Notes under the pieces: model-generated
Database searches by the model: none
What the model was told of the DNA's origin: nothing
Seen by the model: the letters and a program-made list of their open reading frames with translations, nothing else
Part shown: in pieces, positions 17,787 through 27,636 of the stretch
Layout: each line of letters begins with the position of its first letter
Position numbering within the stretch: the stretch's first letter is position 1
From: CAKAHY01 sp963522175
GTDB taxonomy: Bacteria; Bacillota; Clostridia; Lachnospirales; Lachnospiraceae
Direction of reading: 5' to 3'
Length of the DNA: 64,000 bases
NCBI GenBank assembly: GCA_963522175.1
Contig: CAUQXC010000002.1
Location: forward strand, 124,001 to 188,000
Translations under genes and position numbers: made by a program

Positions 17787-18689
17787 TTACAAGTCCTTAA
17801 TGTTATATCCGAAGTTCTTCATTTGAATATCGGAATCTCTCCACTCTTTTCTCACCTTTACCCAAAGTTTTAAATTGACCTTGGAGGATGTAAGGTCTTC
17901 TATATCTCTTCTGGCGCTTATGCCCACTTTTTTAAGCATGCTGCCGCCCTTGCCTATGATTATCGCTTTATGAGAATCTCTCTCGCATACGATAGTGGCT
18001 TCAACATTTACGATTCCGCTTTTTTTATACTCCATTTTGTCTATCTCTACGGCTATACCGTGAGGTATCTCATCATCAAGAATTCTTAAAAGCTTTTCTC
18101 TTATCAGCTCCGAACTTATCTGTCTTACCGGCTGATCCGTAACGGTATCTTCATCATAATACAAAGGCCCTTCAGGCAGATACTTGAATAATACCTTTAA
18201 AAGCTCATCCGTATTTTTCCCTTTAAGTGCCGATACGGGCACTATCTCGGTAAAATCCATGAGTTTACTGTACTTATCTATGATTAAAAGTACATTGTCT
18301 TTGTTTTTCAAGCTGTCCGTTTTATTTACGGCGAGAATTACGGGCTTTTTCACACTGCTCAAAAGCTCAAGTATATGCTGCTCCCCCGCACCTATATATT
18401 CATCCGCCTCGACAAGCCAAAGGATTATATCAACATCCTTTAAGGTCTTGTTGACTACGCTTTGCATATAATCCCCAAGCTTATTTTTAGACTTATGTAT
18501 ACCTGGCGTATCAAGGAAAATTATCTGCCCTCTTTCGTCCGTATACACGGTTTGTATCCTGTTTCTGGTAGTCTGAGGCTTATGACTTGTTATAGCTATT
18601 TTCTGTCCCACAAGTTCATTCATAAGCGTGGACTTACCCACATTCGGTCTGCCTATAAGTGCGACAAAACCCGATTTTAATTCTCCCAT
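17787..18689 (-). CDS. era: GTPase Era
   Basis: 300 residues, the standard length. GTPase motifs are GRPNVGKS (G1), DTPG (G3) and NKTD (G4). The C-terminal KH domain holds IIGKGGSMLKKVG. Era binds the 3' end of 16S rRNA and helps mature the 30S subunit. It begins six bases after the M16C peptidase gene and precedes recO, so the three are probably one transcript. Confidence 0.97.
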   Translation of the reverse strand: MGELKSGFVALIGRPNVGKSTLMNELVGQKIAITSHKPQTTRNRIQTVYTDERGQIIFLDTPGIHKSKNKLGDYMQSVVNKTLKDVDIILWLVEADEYIGAGEQHILELLSSVKKPVILAVNKTDSLKNKDNVLLIIDKYSKLMDFTEIVPVSALKGKNTDELLKVLFKYLPEGPLYYDEDTVTDQPVRQISSELIREKLLRILDDEIPHGIAVEIDKMEYKKSGIVNVEATIVCERDSHKAIIIGKGGSMLKKVGISARRDIEDLTSSKVNLKLWVKVRKEWRDSDIQMKNFGYNIKDL

Positions 18690-18695
18690 GTAAAA

Positions 18696-21662
18696 CTACT
18701 CCTTATATAAAGCTTCCACCTTGTCAAAGCAGGCGGCATCCTGTTTAATTTTTTCTTCGTTTCCTACCGAAACCCTTGAAGGCTTCCTAAGAGCGGCATC
18801 CAGCAAAGGAGCTAAATTTCTGATATCCTCCGCCGTAGCTCTAAGGATTTCTTTTCTTTCCTTCTTGACCACTTCCGTATCTATATTTGAAAAATAAGCA
18901 GCCAATGCTTTCATACCTTTGGTAAGCGGTGTCATAGGTGTATCGAGTTCACTTATAGCCCCTATGACAAGCTTTCTCATCGACAATTCATCTGCTTCAA
19001 AGTTTCTCACGAAATCCGCAACCTTATCGTATATCTCGTAAGTTCCCTTTACATTCGGGTCCCTGTATGAGGTAAGCCCCACATTACCCGAGCGGGAAAA
19101 ACTTGACATCGCACCGTATGCTCCTCCTATGACTCTTACATTATTCCATAAATAATCATAGCTGAGCAAAACCTTGAGAACACGTAAAACTCCCGTATAC
19201 TCATAGCCTTCATTTTTATAATTTCCGAATTCGGCTACATAGTTTACTCTGGATGCGCTTGTATAAGCCTCACTGCCCACCGTTCTTTCAAAGGTAAAGC
19301 CTTCTCCTCTTTCCGCCGTTTTTTCAAGCTTCTTTATAAAGTCCTCCGACTTTTTCGTAAAGCTCTCAAAATCGGCTCTTGCACCTACGAAGTTTATAGT
19401 CATATTATCCGCCGTAAAGGTCTTTTTACTTAATTCGATAAGCTTTTCAATAAGCTCGGATTTTTTTGCCTCGAAATTCATGCTCAGGTCTTCAATAAAG
19501 CGATAAAACTCTATTCCCTTTGTAAGCTCGGAGAATAAGGCATCCTTTGACACGTAAGATCCCGCCTTAGTCAAGGCGCTTATATGTCCGGCATTCAAAA
19601 TTTTCGACTTTTCATCGGCTTTTATTTCCAAAATTATGTCTTTTATTCTTTTCGCATCATCAAGCTTTGACTCAAGTAAAATATGTCCTATCATATCTAC
19701 GGTTTCGCCCATGTCTGAAGCGAAAAGCTTTGAATTTGCCGTAAATACGAAGCTTGCCTTATCACTGTCGTTTATATCCGCATAGCAGTCAATGCCGAAG
19801 CCCAAACCGCCCGTATGCAGGTTTATGAGGGTATTAAGTCTTGCATAGCTGTACTTACCTGTATCTATATAGCCGAATATTTCCCTTAACAGACTTAAAT
19901 ACTTGAGTTCCTCTCTGCTTGCAAAATCAACCTTAAATATATATTTAACATAAGAAATCCCCGCAGTGTTTATATCCGAATATATCACCGGAATTTCAAG
20001 CCCGTCAAGCTTTAAAACCGACTTTTCATAGCTGACCTCCGGTGCCTGCTCACTTATTTCTTCTCTCTTAAGTACAGGTAACTTGGCAATGTCTTCCGCT
20101 TTGTTTTCTTCCTTTTGGTATTCCTTCAAAGCTGTTTCTTTGTCTTTTATAAGCTTTAATTCTTCTTTTCCGAGTTTTTCTTTTATGCCCGCAAGCTTTT
20201 CTTTGAGCAAGGCATCTCTTTTACTTGTAAGATTTTTAACCGGCTTTAAAATAAGCTCCAGCTCGTAAGCGTTATCAAGGAACAGTTCCTTTATAAGCTT
20301 CTCAAAGAAGCCCCTATCAAGCTCTTTTCTAAGCTCTTTAAAAATATTGTCATATCTAAGATGCATACAAGGATCCGCATCATAAAGCCATGAATCGAAG
20401 GTTTCCAGTCCGTAGATCAGACCCTTCGGATAATGACCGAAATCCGCTTCTCTTGCCTTGAACTCTGCAATGTTTATGGCGGCAAGAAGACTTTCTCTGT
20501 CCATTCCTTCTTTTGCAAGTTTTTCAAGGCTTGCTTTTATAATTTCATTAAACTCTTCTCTTTGAGAAAATTTAGCATTTTTTGCAATAACCGAGAAATA
20601 AGGGTAGGCTATTCCATGAGCATAACCGCCCAAACAGTCCTCACCTATTCCGGCGGATTGCAATGCCTCCCTCAGTATAGCTCCCGGAGCGTCTATCAAA
20701 ATATATTCCAGTATTTTAAGTCCCGCCGCCTTCACCGGCTCAAGCTCTCCGCCTACCATAGAGTGTAAGGAAAGATAATATGCATTTTCCTCATTTTCTT
20801 CTTCTGTAACGGAGTATTCCTCTATGAGAGTTCTTTTTTCTGTAAAAGGCTCTACATCCTTAATTTTTGAATCCAATTCTTTATACTCAAAGCCCGATAA
20901 GTATTCCTTATCTATGAACTCCAGCTTTTGCGCCATATCCATATCGCCGTACAAATATATATATGAATTTGACGGATGGTAGTATCTTCTGTGGAAATCA
21001 AGGAATGCCTCATAGCTTAGCTCCGGTATACAATCAGGATCTCCGCCCGATTCTTCTCCGTATGAATGCTTAGGGAAAAGCCCCTTGCTGATGGTTCTTT
21101 CCAATACGGAATCGGCTGATGAAAAAGCTCCCTTCATTTCGTTGTAAACAACTCCGTTAATTATCAGTTCGTCATCCGACTCTTTAAGTTCGTAATGCCA
21201 GCCCTCCTGCATGAAAATCTTCTCTTCGTTGTAAATATTGGGATAAAGAACGGCATCCAAATACACATCCATAAGATTCTGAAAATCCTTATCGTTACAC
21301 GAAGCTACGGGATACAAGGTCTTATCCGGATAAGTCATGGCATTCAAAAAGGTATTCAAGGAGCCTTTCACCACCTCAACAAAGGGATCCTTTAAAGGAA
21401 ACTTCCTTGAACCGCACAAAACCGAATGCTCCATAATATGTGCAACACCTGTTGAATCTATGCTTGGTGTTCTGAAGCCTATTGTGAAAACCTTGTTATT
21501 ATCATCGGTAAGCATTAAAAGTATTTTTGCTTTATTCTTTTTATGCTCCATCCTGACCGCAACAATATCCAGCTCCTCTATATAGCTTTCTTCGAGAAAC
21601 TCATAGGTGCTAAGTTCTTTTAATTTAGTCAATTCTTTATTTCTGTCGTACTTATTCATCAT
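18696..21662 (-). CDS. M16C (presequence protease-like) metallopeptidase
   Basis: 988 residues starting at the ATG at 21662, which overlaps the stop of the upstream gene (ATGA) and follows GGGGG. The inverted zinc motif HIMEH is at about residues 75-79, with the distal glutamate in VVYNEMKGAFSS. The motif CGSRKFPLKDPFVEVVKGS and the two-half layout match PreP/Cym1 (M16C). Relatives degrade short unstructured peptides in a closed chamber. A cytoplasmic peptide scavenger is the likely role, since no signal peptide is present. It is flanked by era and a DUF218 gene. Confidence 0.93.
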   Translation of the reverse strand: MMNKYDRNKELTKLKELSTYEFLEESYIEELDIVAVRMEHKKNKAKILLMLTDDNNKVFTIGFRTPSIDSTGVAHIMEHSVLCGSRKFPLKDPFVEVVKGSLNTFLNAMTYPDKTLYPVASCNDKDFQNLMDVYLDAVLYPNIYNEEKIFMQEGWHYELKESDDELIINGVVYNEMKGAFSSADSVLERTISKGLFPKHSYGEESGGDPDCIPELSYEAFLDFHRRYYHPSNSYIYLYGDMDMAQKLEFIDKEYLSGFEYKELDSKIKDVEPFTEKRTLIEEYSVTEEENEENAYYLSLHSMVGGELEPVKAAGLKILEYILIDAPGAILREALQSAGIGEDCLGGYAHGIAYPYFSVIAKNAKFSQREEFNEIIKASLEKLAKEGMDRESLLAAINIAEFKAREADFGHYPKGLIYGLETFDSWLYDADPCMHLRYDNIFKELRKELDRGFFEKLIKELFLDNAYELELILKPVKNLTSKRDALLKEKLAGIKEKLGKEELKLIKDKETALKEYQKEENKAEDIAKLPVLKREEISEQAPEVSYEKSVLKLDGLEIPVIYSDINTAGISYVKYIFKVDFASREELKYLSLLREIFGYIDTGKYSYARLNTLINLHTGGLGFGIDCYADINDSDKASFVFTANSKLFASDMGETVDMIGHILLESKLDDAKRIKDIILEIKADEKSKILNAGHISALTKAGSYVSKDALFSELTKGIEFYRFIEDLSMNFEAKKSELIEKLIELSKKTFTADNMTINFVGARADFESFTKKSEDFIKKLEKTAERGEGFTFERTVGSEAYTSASRVNYVAEFGNYKNEGYEYTGVLRVLKVLLSYDYLWNNVRVIGGAYGAMSSFSRSGNVGLTSYRDPNVKGTYEIYDKVADFVRNFEADELSMRKLVIGAISELDTPMTPLTKGMKALAAYFSNIDTEVVKKERKEILRATAEDIRNLAPLLDAALRKPSRVSVGNEEKIKQDAACFDKVEALYKE

Positions 21663-22477
21663 ATATCCCCCATAAATTTTTCTTTCAGTATTGCAAGACA
21701 CTCCCTTAAGTACATATTAAGCATGTTTGCGGTGCTTGAAGGCGCACTTATAGAGTATAGCTCGCTTGGTATTATTTTCTCAGCCAATCTCATAGCCCTG
21801 TAGCTGTGAAAATTGCTGGTTAATATTCCTATTCTTTGAGGTCTGTTTTCAACTGTTTCCACCGGCTTTTGTACTTTGATTTTTGCCGTAATTCCTTCTT
21901 TTCTTTCTTCATCCGTTACTCTTTCTATAAGAGCCTTGGAGTAAATAATATTCTCCAAAGTGTTTCGGGATTGTATTTCAAGCAAAAGTCTGTCTTTTGC
22001 AACCCCTCTGTTTGTAAGGTAATTTGCCATAACCTGTGCTTCCGAAATATCATGCCCTTTCAAAACTCCTCCGGACAAAACCAGAACGGCATTTTCATTA
22101 TTGTCAAGATACTCCTTTGCCTTGTCGAGCCTTTTAATAAGTGTAGGACTTGCTAAGGAATCCTTGTCAAGCCTTGATCCGAGAACTATAACATAGTCCA
22201 GTCCCGGCTCCTCATTATGACTTACTCCTGTAAATATCAATATGCTTACAATCATAAAAACAAGAATTCCTAGGATAAAGCATACATTAGATGAAACTAC
22301 AAGGCTTAAGGGAATTCTTTTTGGAAATCTGTAATATTGTCTGAGCAGACCGTATAGAAGTAAAAGCAGTATACAAATAAGCAGCCATATATGATTAAAT
22401 ATATCCGCCGAACTTACAAAAAACAATGTAAGCCAATATATAAATGATATTATACCCAATATCAAGATAATCAACAT
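21659..22477 (-). CDS. YdcF-like DUF218 membrane protein
   Basis: 272 residues. Three or four N-terminal membrane segments cover roughly residues 1-85. The DUF218 domain then follows: DYVIVLGSRLDKD, LSGGVLKGHDISEAQVMANYL, RNTLENIIYSKALI and ILTSNFHSYRAM. Members such as ElyC/SanA and YdcF are linked to envelope metabolism, and a nucleotide-binding Rossmann-like fold is known. The reaction is not defined. An unusual polar insertion (ERKEGITAKIKVQKPVETVE) interrupts the domain before the RIGILTSNFH strand. It overlaps the following peptidase gene by four bases. Confidence 0.85.
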   Translation of the reverse strand: MLIILILGIISFIYWLTLFFVSSADIFNHIWLLICILLLLLYGLLRQYYRFPKRIPLSLVVSSNVCFILGILVFMIVSILIFTGVSHNEEPGLDYVIVLGSRLDKDSLASPTLIKRLDKAKEYLDNNENAVLVLSGGVLKGHDISEAQVMANYLTNRGVAKDRLLLEIQSRNTLENIIYSKALIERVTDEERKEGITAKIKVQKPVETVENRPQRIGILTSNFHSYRAMRLAEKIIPSELYSISAPSSTANMLNMYLRECLAILKEKFMGDI

Positions 22478-22495
22478 AGGCTGCCTCCTTAGTAT

Positions 22496-23731
22496 TTATT
22501 CTTTACTTTCAACTCTAAGTATATCACCGATATCCGCACTTGCGCCATCTATTTCTACAATTAATTTTTGTTTAGGGTGAGGAGCGGATTCCTGTTCATT
22601 ACCTTCCTCATCTTTTATTGAGAGTACCTTGACAAAAATATTATCTCCGTTCTTCTTCATAAGCTCTATGGTATCACCTGTGAAAAATCTGTTTTTTTGT
22701 TCAAAATACAATCTCTTATCCGAATCAACATTTTCTACGGTCCCCAAATATATATAGTTTTTAATGTAAGTGTTATTATCGTATATTTGGGCATCGGCAT
22801 CCGCCTTTCCGAAGAAAAAGCCGGTGGTAAACTCTCTGTAAGTACATTTTCCGATTTCTTCTTTATACCATTCCAGATTTTTACGGTATAATTCGGGACT
22901 TTCAAGATAATCGTCTATTGCTTTTCTATATGTTCTGGCTACGGTAGCGACATACAATGCCGTTTTCATTCGTCCCTCTATCTTAAAACTGTCTATACCC
23001 GCTTCAATCAAAGCCGGTATATGCTCTATCATACATAAATCCCTTGAATTGAAGATATAGGTACCTCTCTCGTTTTCATAAACCGGCATATACTCTCCCG
23101 GTCTGTTTTCCTCCACTATGTTGTACTTCCAACGACAAGGATGGGTACAGGCACCTCGGTTTGCATCTCTTCCGGTCATATAATTGCTCAGAAGGCAACG
23201 CCCCGAATATGCCATACACATGGCTCCGTGAACAAAGGTTTCTATTTCCATTTCTTCAGGGATATTATCTCTTATTTTCCTTATTTCTTCCAAAGACAGC
23301 TCTCTTGCGGTAACGACTCTTGTAGCTCCGAGTTGCCACCAAAACTTATAGGTGGCATAATTTGTATTGTTTGCCTGAGTTGAAATATGTATTTCCATCT
23401 CCGGCATAACTTCTTTTGCTATTGCAAAAATCCCCGGATCCGAGATAATCACGGCATCGGGCTTTATTTTTTTCAGCTCTTCAAAATATCTTCCTGCTTC
23501 ATCAAGATCTTCGTTATGAGCGAGAATATTGGCGGTAACATAAACCTTTTTACCCCTTTTTCTCGCATACTCTATGCCGAGACTCATGTCCTCATTTGAA
23601 AAATTCTTTGCCTTTGCTCTAAGGCTGAAAGCTTCACCTCCTATGTAGACGGCATCCGCACCGTAATCAACTGCTGTTTTTAATACCTCAAGACTTCCTG
23701 CAGGTATAAGTAACTCTATTTTTCTATTCAT
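22496..23731 (-). CDS. trhP: U32 family tRNA hydroxylation protein (TrhP-like)
   Basis: 411 residues from the ATG at 23731, which has GGGAG six bases upstream and overlaps the end of trmR (ATGAATAG). Peptidase U32 landmarks are ELLIPAGSLEVLKTAVDYGADAVYIGG in two parts and the four-Cys signature MCMAYSGRCLLSNYMTGRDANRGACTHPCRW, which binds Fe-S in relatives. Such proteins use prephenate to make 5-hydroxyuridine at tRNA position 34. The neighbour trmR then methylates it. B. subtilis has two tandem U32 genes (yrrN, yrrO). Here only one is seen. The old name peptidase is probably misleading. Confidence 0.9.
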   Translation of the reverse strand: MNRKIELLIPAGSLEVLKTAVDYGADAVYIGGEAFSLRAKAKNFSNEDMSLGIEYARKRGKKVYVTANILAHNEDLDEAGRYFEELKKIKPDAVIISDPGIFAIAKEVMPEMEIHISTQANNTNYATYKFWWQLGATRVVTARELSLEEIRKIRDNIPEEMEIETFVHGAMCMAYSGRCLLSNYMTGRDANRGACTHPCRWKYNIVEENRPGEYMPVYENERGTYIFNSRDLCMIEHIPALIEAGIDSFKIEGRMKTALYVATVARTYRKAIDDYLESPELYRKNLEWYKEEIGKCTYREFTTGFFFGKADADAQIYDNNTYIKNYIYLGTVENVDSDKRLYFEQKNRFFTGDTIELMKKNGDNIFVKVLSIKDEEGNEQESAPHPKQKLIVEIDGASADIGDILRVESKE

Positions 23732-24383
23732 TAATTCTCCCGTTAAAAACACTCAAAGCCACACCGTCTCCCACAGGTATGATGCTGCTCGTAAAATCCC
23801 TGTCATGAGTCAACATGTGCAAATACTGCCTCAATCTTTGATGTATGGTTCTATATCTCCTGTCTATGGCAAATCGGCTTTCCACAATACTCCCATCCTG
23901 TAATATATTGTCCGAAAACAATACCGCTCGGTCTCTCAGCAACAATTTTAGACTCGGAAGCCAGTTTACATACTGCGCCTTTGCGGCATCCACAAATATG
24001 AAATCATATTTTTTTCCTTCCGAGATCAAATCTTGTAAAACCGAAGTCACATCACCTTCAATCAGATTAATTCTGTTACTGTAGTTGCTGTTTGCTATAT
24101 TGAATTTTGCCTTTTCTATCCTTTTTGGATAATTTTCTATGGTCGTAATCTTTGCATCACAGCTTTCCGCCATAACAAGGGCGGAGTACGCAACCGCGGT
24201 TCCCAGCTCCAAAATATCGTTAACTTTATTCATACTGAGAAGCGTTTTCATAAAGCTTTCTCCGGCTCTTCTGATTATCGGTACTCCGTCTTCGAGTGCT
24301 CTTTTTCTTATATTTTCTGTATATTCCGAGTTTTCATCTGTCAAAAGCTCTATATACTCACTTATTCTGTCATTTACAATCAT
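23724..24383 (-). CDS. trmR: tRNA 5-hydroxyuridine methyltransferase (TrmR/YrrM-like)
   Basis: 219 residues of the class I SAM-dependent O-methyltransferase family 3. SAM motif: DILELGTAVAYSALVMA. Metal and substrate segments: DFIFVDAAKAQYVNWLP and VLFSDNILQDG. It lies in the same place as yrrM in B. subtilis, next to the MltG-like and U32 genes, so tRNA mo5U34 formation is the best assignment rather than caffeoyl-CoA-type activity. The stop overlaps the trhP start. Confidence 0.88.
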   Translation of the reverse strand: MIVNDRISEYIELLTDENSEYTENIRKRALEDGVPIIRRAGESFMKTLLSMNKVNDILELGTAVAYSALVMAESCDAKITTIENYPKRIEKAKFNIANSNYSNRINLIEGDVTSVLQDLISEGKKYDFIFVDAAKAQYVNWLPSLKLLLRDRAVLFSDNILQDGSIVESRFAIDRRYRTIHQRLRQYLHMLTHDRDFTSSIIPVGDGVALSVFNGRINE

Positions 24384-24772
24384 TACTGTTCCTTTGTTTT
24401 ATCGGGTCCCGAATTAAGTATATTAAGTACCTTTCTTGCCGACTGCTCCTGCTCGATTTCATAAGTTCCCGCCTTAATATCATACGAAAAGAACTTTGAC
24501 TGTACGTAAAAAGCAAATTGATTATCAATGATGCCTTTTTCTTTCAGAACGGTCGCCAAATCATAGCTTGATATACCTTCATCCACATGAACTTCTACAA
24601 ATTTTCCGTTGCCTCCGCCCGTCTTGTCATTAAAAATTCCGTATCCGAATTTATAGGCAAAGAAACTGCCTCTTACAAGAATCAACAATACCAAGGCATA
24701 GATAATCAAATTAAGCGAAACGGATATAACAGTATTCATAAGCTTGCTTACAGTGCTTGTAAATTTCCCCAT
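24383..24772 (-). CDS. Short MltG-like membrane protein lacking the catalytic domain
   Basis: Only 129 residues: a transmembrane segment at about 18-38 and then one small LysM-like domain (VEVHVDEGISSYDLATVLKEKG, AGTYEIEQEQSARKVLNIL), as in the N-terminus of MltG/YceG endolytic transglycosylases. The catalytic YceG domain (another 200 residues or more) is missing. The frame ends with a stop overlapping trmR, so no simple frameshift is evident. Its position next to trmR matches yrrL (mltG) of B. subtilis. It may be a non-catalytic regulator of murein synthesis or a reduced relic. Confidence 0.8.
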   Translation of the reverse strand: MGKFTSTVSKLMNTVISVSLNLIIYALVLLILVRGSFFAYKFGYGIFNDKTGGGNGKFVEVHVDEGISSYDLATVLKEKGIIDNQFAFYVQSKFFSYDIKAGTYEIEQEQSARKVLNILNSGPDKTKEQ

Positions 24773-24775
24773 ATA

Positions 24776-26881
24776 TTATACTTCCATAATTATCGGTAAT
24801 ATTACCGGATTCCTCTTTATCCTCTTCCATAAGAAGTTGCTGAGCGTATCTCTGAGCTCATTCTTTATCTTTGTCCAGTCCGTTACCTTCGCATCAAGGA
24901 GATTATCCATGGCATCACGCACAACTCCTACAGCTTCTTCCATCAAATCCTCGGACTCTCTCACATATACGAAACCTCTTGAAACTATGTCGGGTCCGGA
25001 CAAAAGCATATTACTTCCTTTTTCCAAAGATAAAGCTATAACTATAATACCATTTTGTGCAAGGTTTTGTCTATCTCTGAGGACTATATTTCCGACATCT
25101 CCGACACCGAGACCGTCAACGAAGATACCGCCCGCCTCTACGTGTCCGTTAATTTTACATTCATCCTGAGATAATTCCACCACATCGCCCGATTGCATGA
25201 TGATAATATTATCCTTTTGAAGTCCCATAGCGACAGCCAAGTCATGCTGTGCCATCCTGTGCCTGAACTCTCCGTGTATAGGCAGGGAAAACTTAGGATG
25301 AAGCAAAGCATACATAAGCTTTATTTCTTCCTGACAGGCGTGTCCCGAAACATGGGTATCCTCAAAAACAACCTTTGCTCCTTTTATCGACAACTCATTT
25401 ATTACACGATAAACCGCTTTCTCATTTCCCGGTATAGGAGTGGAGCTCATAATTACGGTATCTCCCGGTAAAATACTGACTTTTTTATGAGTGGAGTTTG
25501 CCATACGGGATAAAGCCGCCATTGACTCACCTTGGCTTCCCGTAGTTATGATTACGGTTTTTTCAGGCGGATAATCCTTAAGTCTGTCCGTCTCTATGAG
25601 TGTGCCCTCCGGAACCTTTATATACCCGAGCTCGTTGGCAACTCCGATAACATTGACCATGCTCCTTCCTTCTATGACAACCTTTCTGTCATATCTGTAA
25701 GCGGTATCTATTATCTGCTGAACCCTGTCCACATTTGAAGCGAAGGTGGCAACTATAATACGGTTATTCTTGTTTTCGGAAAAAATCATATTAAAGGTTC
25801 TTCCCACACACCTTTCGGATGATGTAAAACCCGGTTTTGTCGCATTTGTAGACTCACAAATAAGAGCAAGACAGCCCTGCTTTCCTATCTCAGCCATACG
25901 CTGCAAATCAGCCGGTTCTCCGTATATAGGTGTATAGTCTATCTTAAAGTCTCCCGTGTGGAAAATGATGCCTACAGGAGAGAATATAGCTAATGAAGAA
26001 GCATCCTGAATGGAGTGATTGGTCCTGATAAACTCAACCTTAAAATCACCGAGACTTACCGTATCACCGTGTTTTACTTCTTTGAGCTTAGCCGTTTTAT
26101 CAATATTATGCTCCTTTAGCTTCTTGTCGATAAGAGCAAGTGTAAGCTTTGTTCCGTACACCGGAATATTAATCTGCTTTAAAATATACGGCAGGGCTCC
26201 TATATGGTCCTCATGTCCGTGAGTTATAACAAAGCCTTTAAGCTTTGAAAAGTTATCTCTGAGGTAGCTTACATCCGGAATTACGAGGTCTATTCCGAGC
26301 ATATCTTCACTTGGAAAAGCAAGTCCGCAGTCAACGATAATTATACTGTCATCATATTCAAACGCGGTGATATTCATTCCTATCTGCTCCAAACCGCCTA
26401 AAGGTATAATCTTAACCTTTTTCTTATTTTTTGCCTTTCCTCTCGATTTTTTAGGCTTGGAATCCTTTTCTTTGATTATATTCATAATCTGAGCTTCAAG
26501 TCTCTCGATAAGGTTACCTTCTTTTACCTCATTTCCGTTACCCGTCTCTTTTTCTTTCTTTTTAACGCTTTTTTTAGCTTTCTGTACCTGAACATCCGCC
26601 TGCTTCGTGCCTGCACTCAGCTTCTTTTCATTTGTTTTCTTCTCTTCTTTCTTCTTTTCGCCCGTTTTCTTTTCGCTTGCCTTTTTTGCAGCCGACTTAA
26701 TATCTTTTTCTTCTTTGTTTTCTTTGGAAGCTTTTGTTTTCTCGCTCTTTTTCTTCGTACTCTTTACTTCTTCCTTTTGAAGGACTTCCTTTTCTTCACC
26801 TTCCTTTTTCACTCCCAAATCCTGAGATTTATTTCTCAATTTTCTTATGTTATTCAATGGATTTTCTTTTTTCGTATTCAA
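24776..26881 (-). CDS. rnj: Ribonuclease J with long Lys/Glu-rich N-terminal extension
   Basis: 701 residues. The last 550 are a normal RNase J: KIIPLGGLEQIGMN, the metallo-beta-lactamase motif HGHEDH, FHTGDFKID, the beta-CASP part with TTGSQGE and SSTPIPGNE, DTHVSGHA, and the C-terminal domain. It is a 5'-3' exonuclease and endonuclease for mRNA decay and rRNA maturation. The first ~150 residues are low-complexity Lys/Glu/Ser (runs such as EKKTGEKKKEEKK), absent from the usual 555-residue enzyme, and may bind RNA or partners. The start is a TTG at 26879-26881 with AAAGGA upstream. The gene sits between DUF1292 and the MltG-like gene. Confidence 0.93.
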   Translation of the reverse strand: MNTKKENPLNNIRKLRNKSQDLGVKKEGEEKEVLQKEEVKSTKKKSEKTKASKENKEEKDIKSAAKKASEKKTGEKKKEEKKTNEKKLSAGTKQADVQVQKAKKSVKKKEKETGNGNEVKEGNLIERLEAQIMNIIKEKDSKPKKSRGKAKNKKKVKIIPLGGLEQIGMNITAFEYDDSIIIVDCGLAFPSEDMLGIDLVIPDVSYLRDNFSKLKGFVITHGHEDHIGALPYILKQINIPVYGTKLTLALIDKKLKEHNIDKTAKLKEVKHGDTVSLGDFKVEFIRTNHSIQDASSLAIFSPVGIIFHTGDFKIDYTPIYGEPADLQRMAEIGKQGCLALICESTNATKPGFTSSERCVGRTFNMIFSENKNNRIIVATFASNVDRVQQIIDTAYRYDRKVVIEGRSMVNVIGVANELGYIKVPEGTLIETDRLKDYPPEKTVIITTGSQGESMAALSRMANSTHKKVSILPGDTVIMSSTPIPGNEKAVYRVINELSIKGAKVVFEDTHVSGHACQEEIKLMYALLHPKFSLPIHGEFRHRMAQHDLAVAMGLQKDNIIIMQSGDVVELSQDECKINGHVEAGGIFVDGLGVGDVGNIVLRDRQNLAQNGIIVIALSLEKGSNMLLSGPDIVSRGFVYVRESEDLMEEAVGVVRDAMDNLLDAKVTDWTKIKNELRDTLSNFLWKRIKRNPVILPIIMEV

Positions 26882-26893
26882 TTTTTTTCCTTT

Positions 26894-27139
26894 CTATTCT
26901 TCGTTCTCATCAAGTAAGTGCTGAAAAATTTCCAATAATGCGTTTACTTCTTCTTCATCATCAACTATTTCGTATGAAGCATACTCTTCCAATTCACTTG
27001 AATCGTCACGTAAAATCAAACATTCTTCCTTATCATTTTCTACCAGAATGTATTTTTTCCCTTGAAATTTAGTCTCTTCAACAAAGGAGAATTCAGTTTC
27101 TTCTCCCAAATCATTTTCCAAAATTATTTTTTCTTCCAT
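26894..27139 (-). CDS. DUF1292 (YrzB-like) acidic small protein
   Basis: 81 residues starting at the ATG at 27139, which has AAAGGA a few bases upstream. An earlier ATG at 27160 lacks a good site. DUF1292 pattern: ENDLGEETEFSFVEETKFQGKKYILVEN and a Glu/Asp-rich C-terminus (IVDDEEEVNALLEIFQHLLDE). The function is unknown. In Firmicutes it is conserved after ruvX, exactly as here. Confidence 0.9.
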   Translation of the reverse strand: MEEKIILENDLGEETEFSFVEETKFQGKKYILVENDKEECLILRDDSSELEEYASYEIVDDEEEVNALLEIFQHLLDENEE

Positions 27140-27213
27140 TTCCGTCCTTTCCGAAAACATTTATTTTATGACACAGTTACAAAGGTATATAGCAAATACC
27201 TTTTACACCTACA

Positions 27214-27636
27214 TTATTCCACATTGTTTTTCATATACTCTTCTAAAATCAGTGCAGCCGCAACCTGATCTATATACTTTTTCCTGTCCTCTTTTTTAAC
27301 CCCGCTGTCAGCCAGAATGTCATTTGCTTCCACTGTAGTAAGCCTTTCATCCTGCCATATTATCCCGAGACCTGTTCTTTTTTCAAGCAGGCTCGCAAAC
27401 TCTTCGCACATACGCACCCTCTCGCCGGTACTTCCGTCCATATTGAGAGGTCTTCCCAGTATAATCTTAGATACCTTTTTCTCTGTGATTATTTCTTCCA
27501 ACCGTGCCAAGGTTTTCCTTAACTTGTTCTCACTTTTTCTGGTAATGGTTTCAAATCCCTGTGCCGTGAGCATGAGTTCATCACTTAGAGCAACTCCCAC
27601 AGTCTTGGATCCGTAATCCAAACCCATAAGTCTCAT
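27214..27636 (-). CDS. ruvX: Putative Holliday junction resolvase / pre-16S rRNA nuclease RuvX (YqgF)
   Basis: 140 residues, the normal family length. RNase H-like fold: GLDYGSKTVGVALSD with the first acidic residue, GRPLNMDGSTGER, WQDERLTTVEA and a final Asp in DQVAAALILEEYM. Relatives process the 5' end of 16S rRNA and have been proposed as Holliday resolvases. It is in the conserved ireB-ruvX-DUF1292 order. Confidence 0.93.
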   Translation of the reverse strand: MRLMGLDYGSKTVGVALSDELMLTAQGFETITRKSENKLRKTLARLEEIITEKKVSKIILGRPLNMDGSTGERVRMCEEFASLLEKRTGLGIIWQDERLTTVEANDILADSGVKKEDRKKYIDQVAAALILEEYMKNNVE

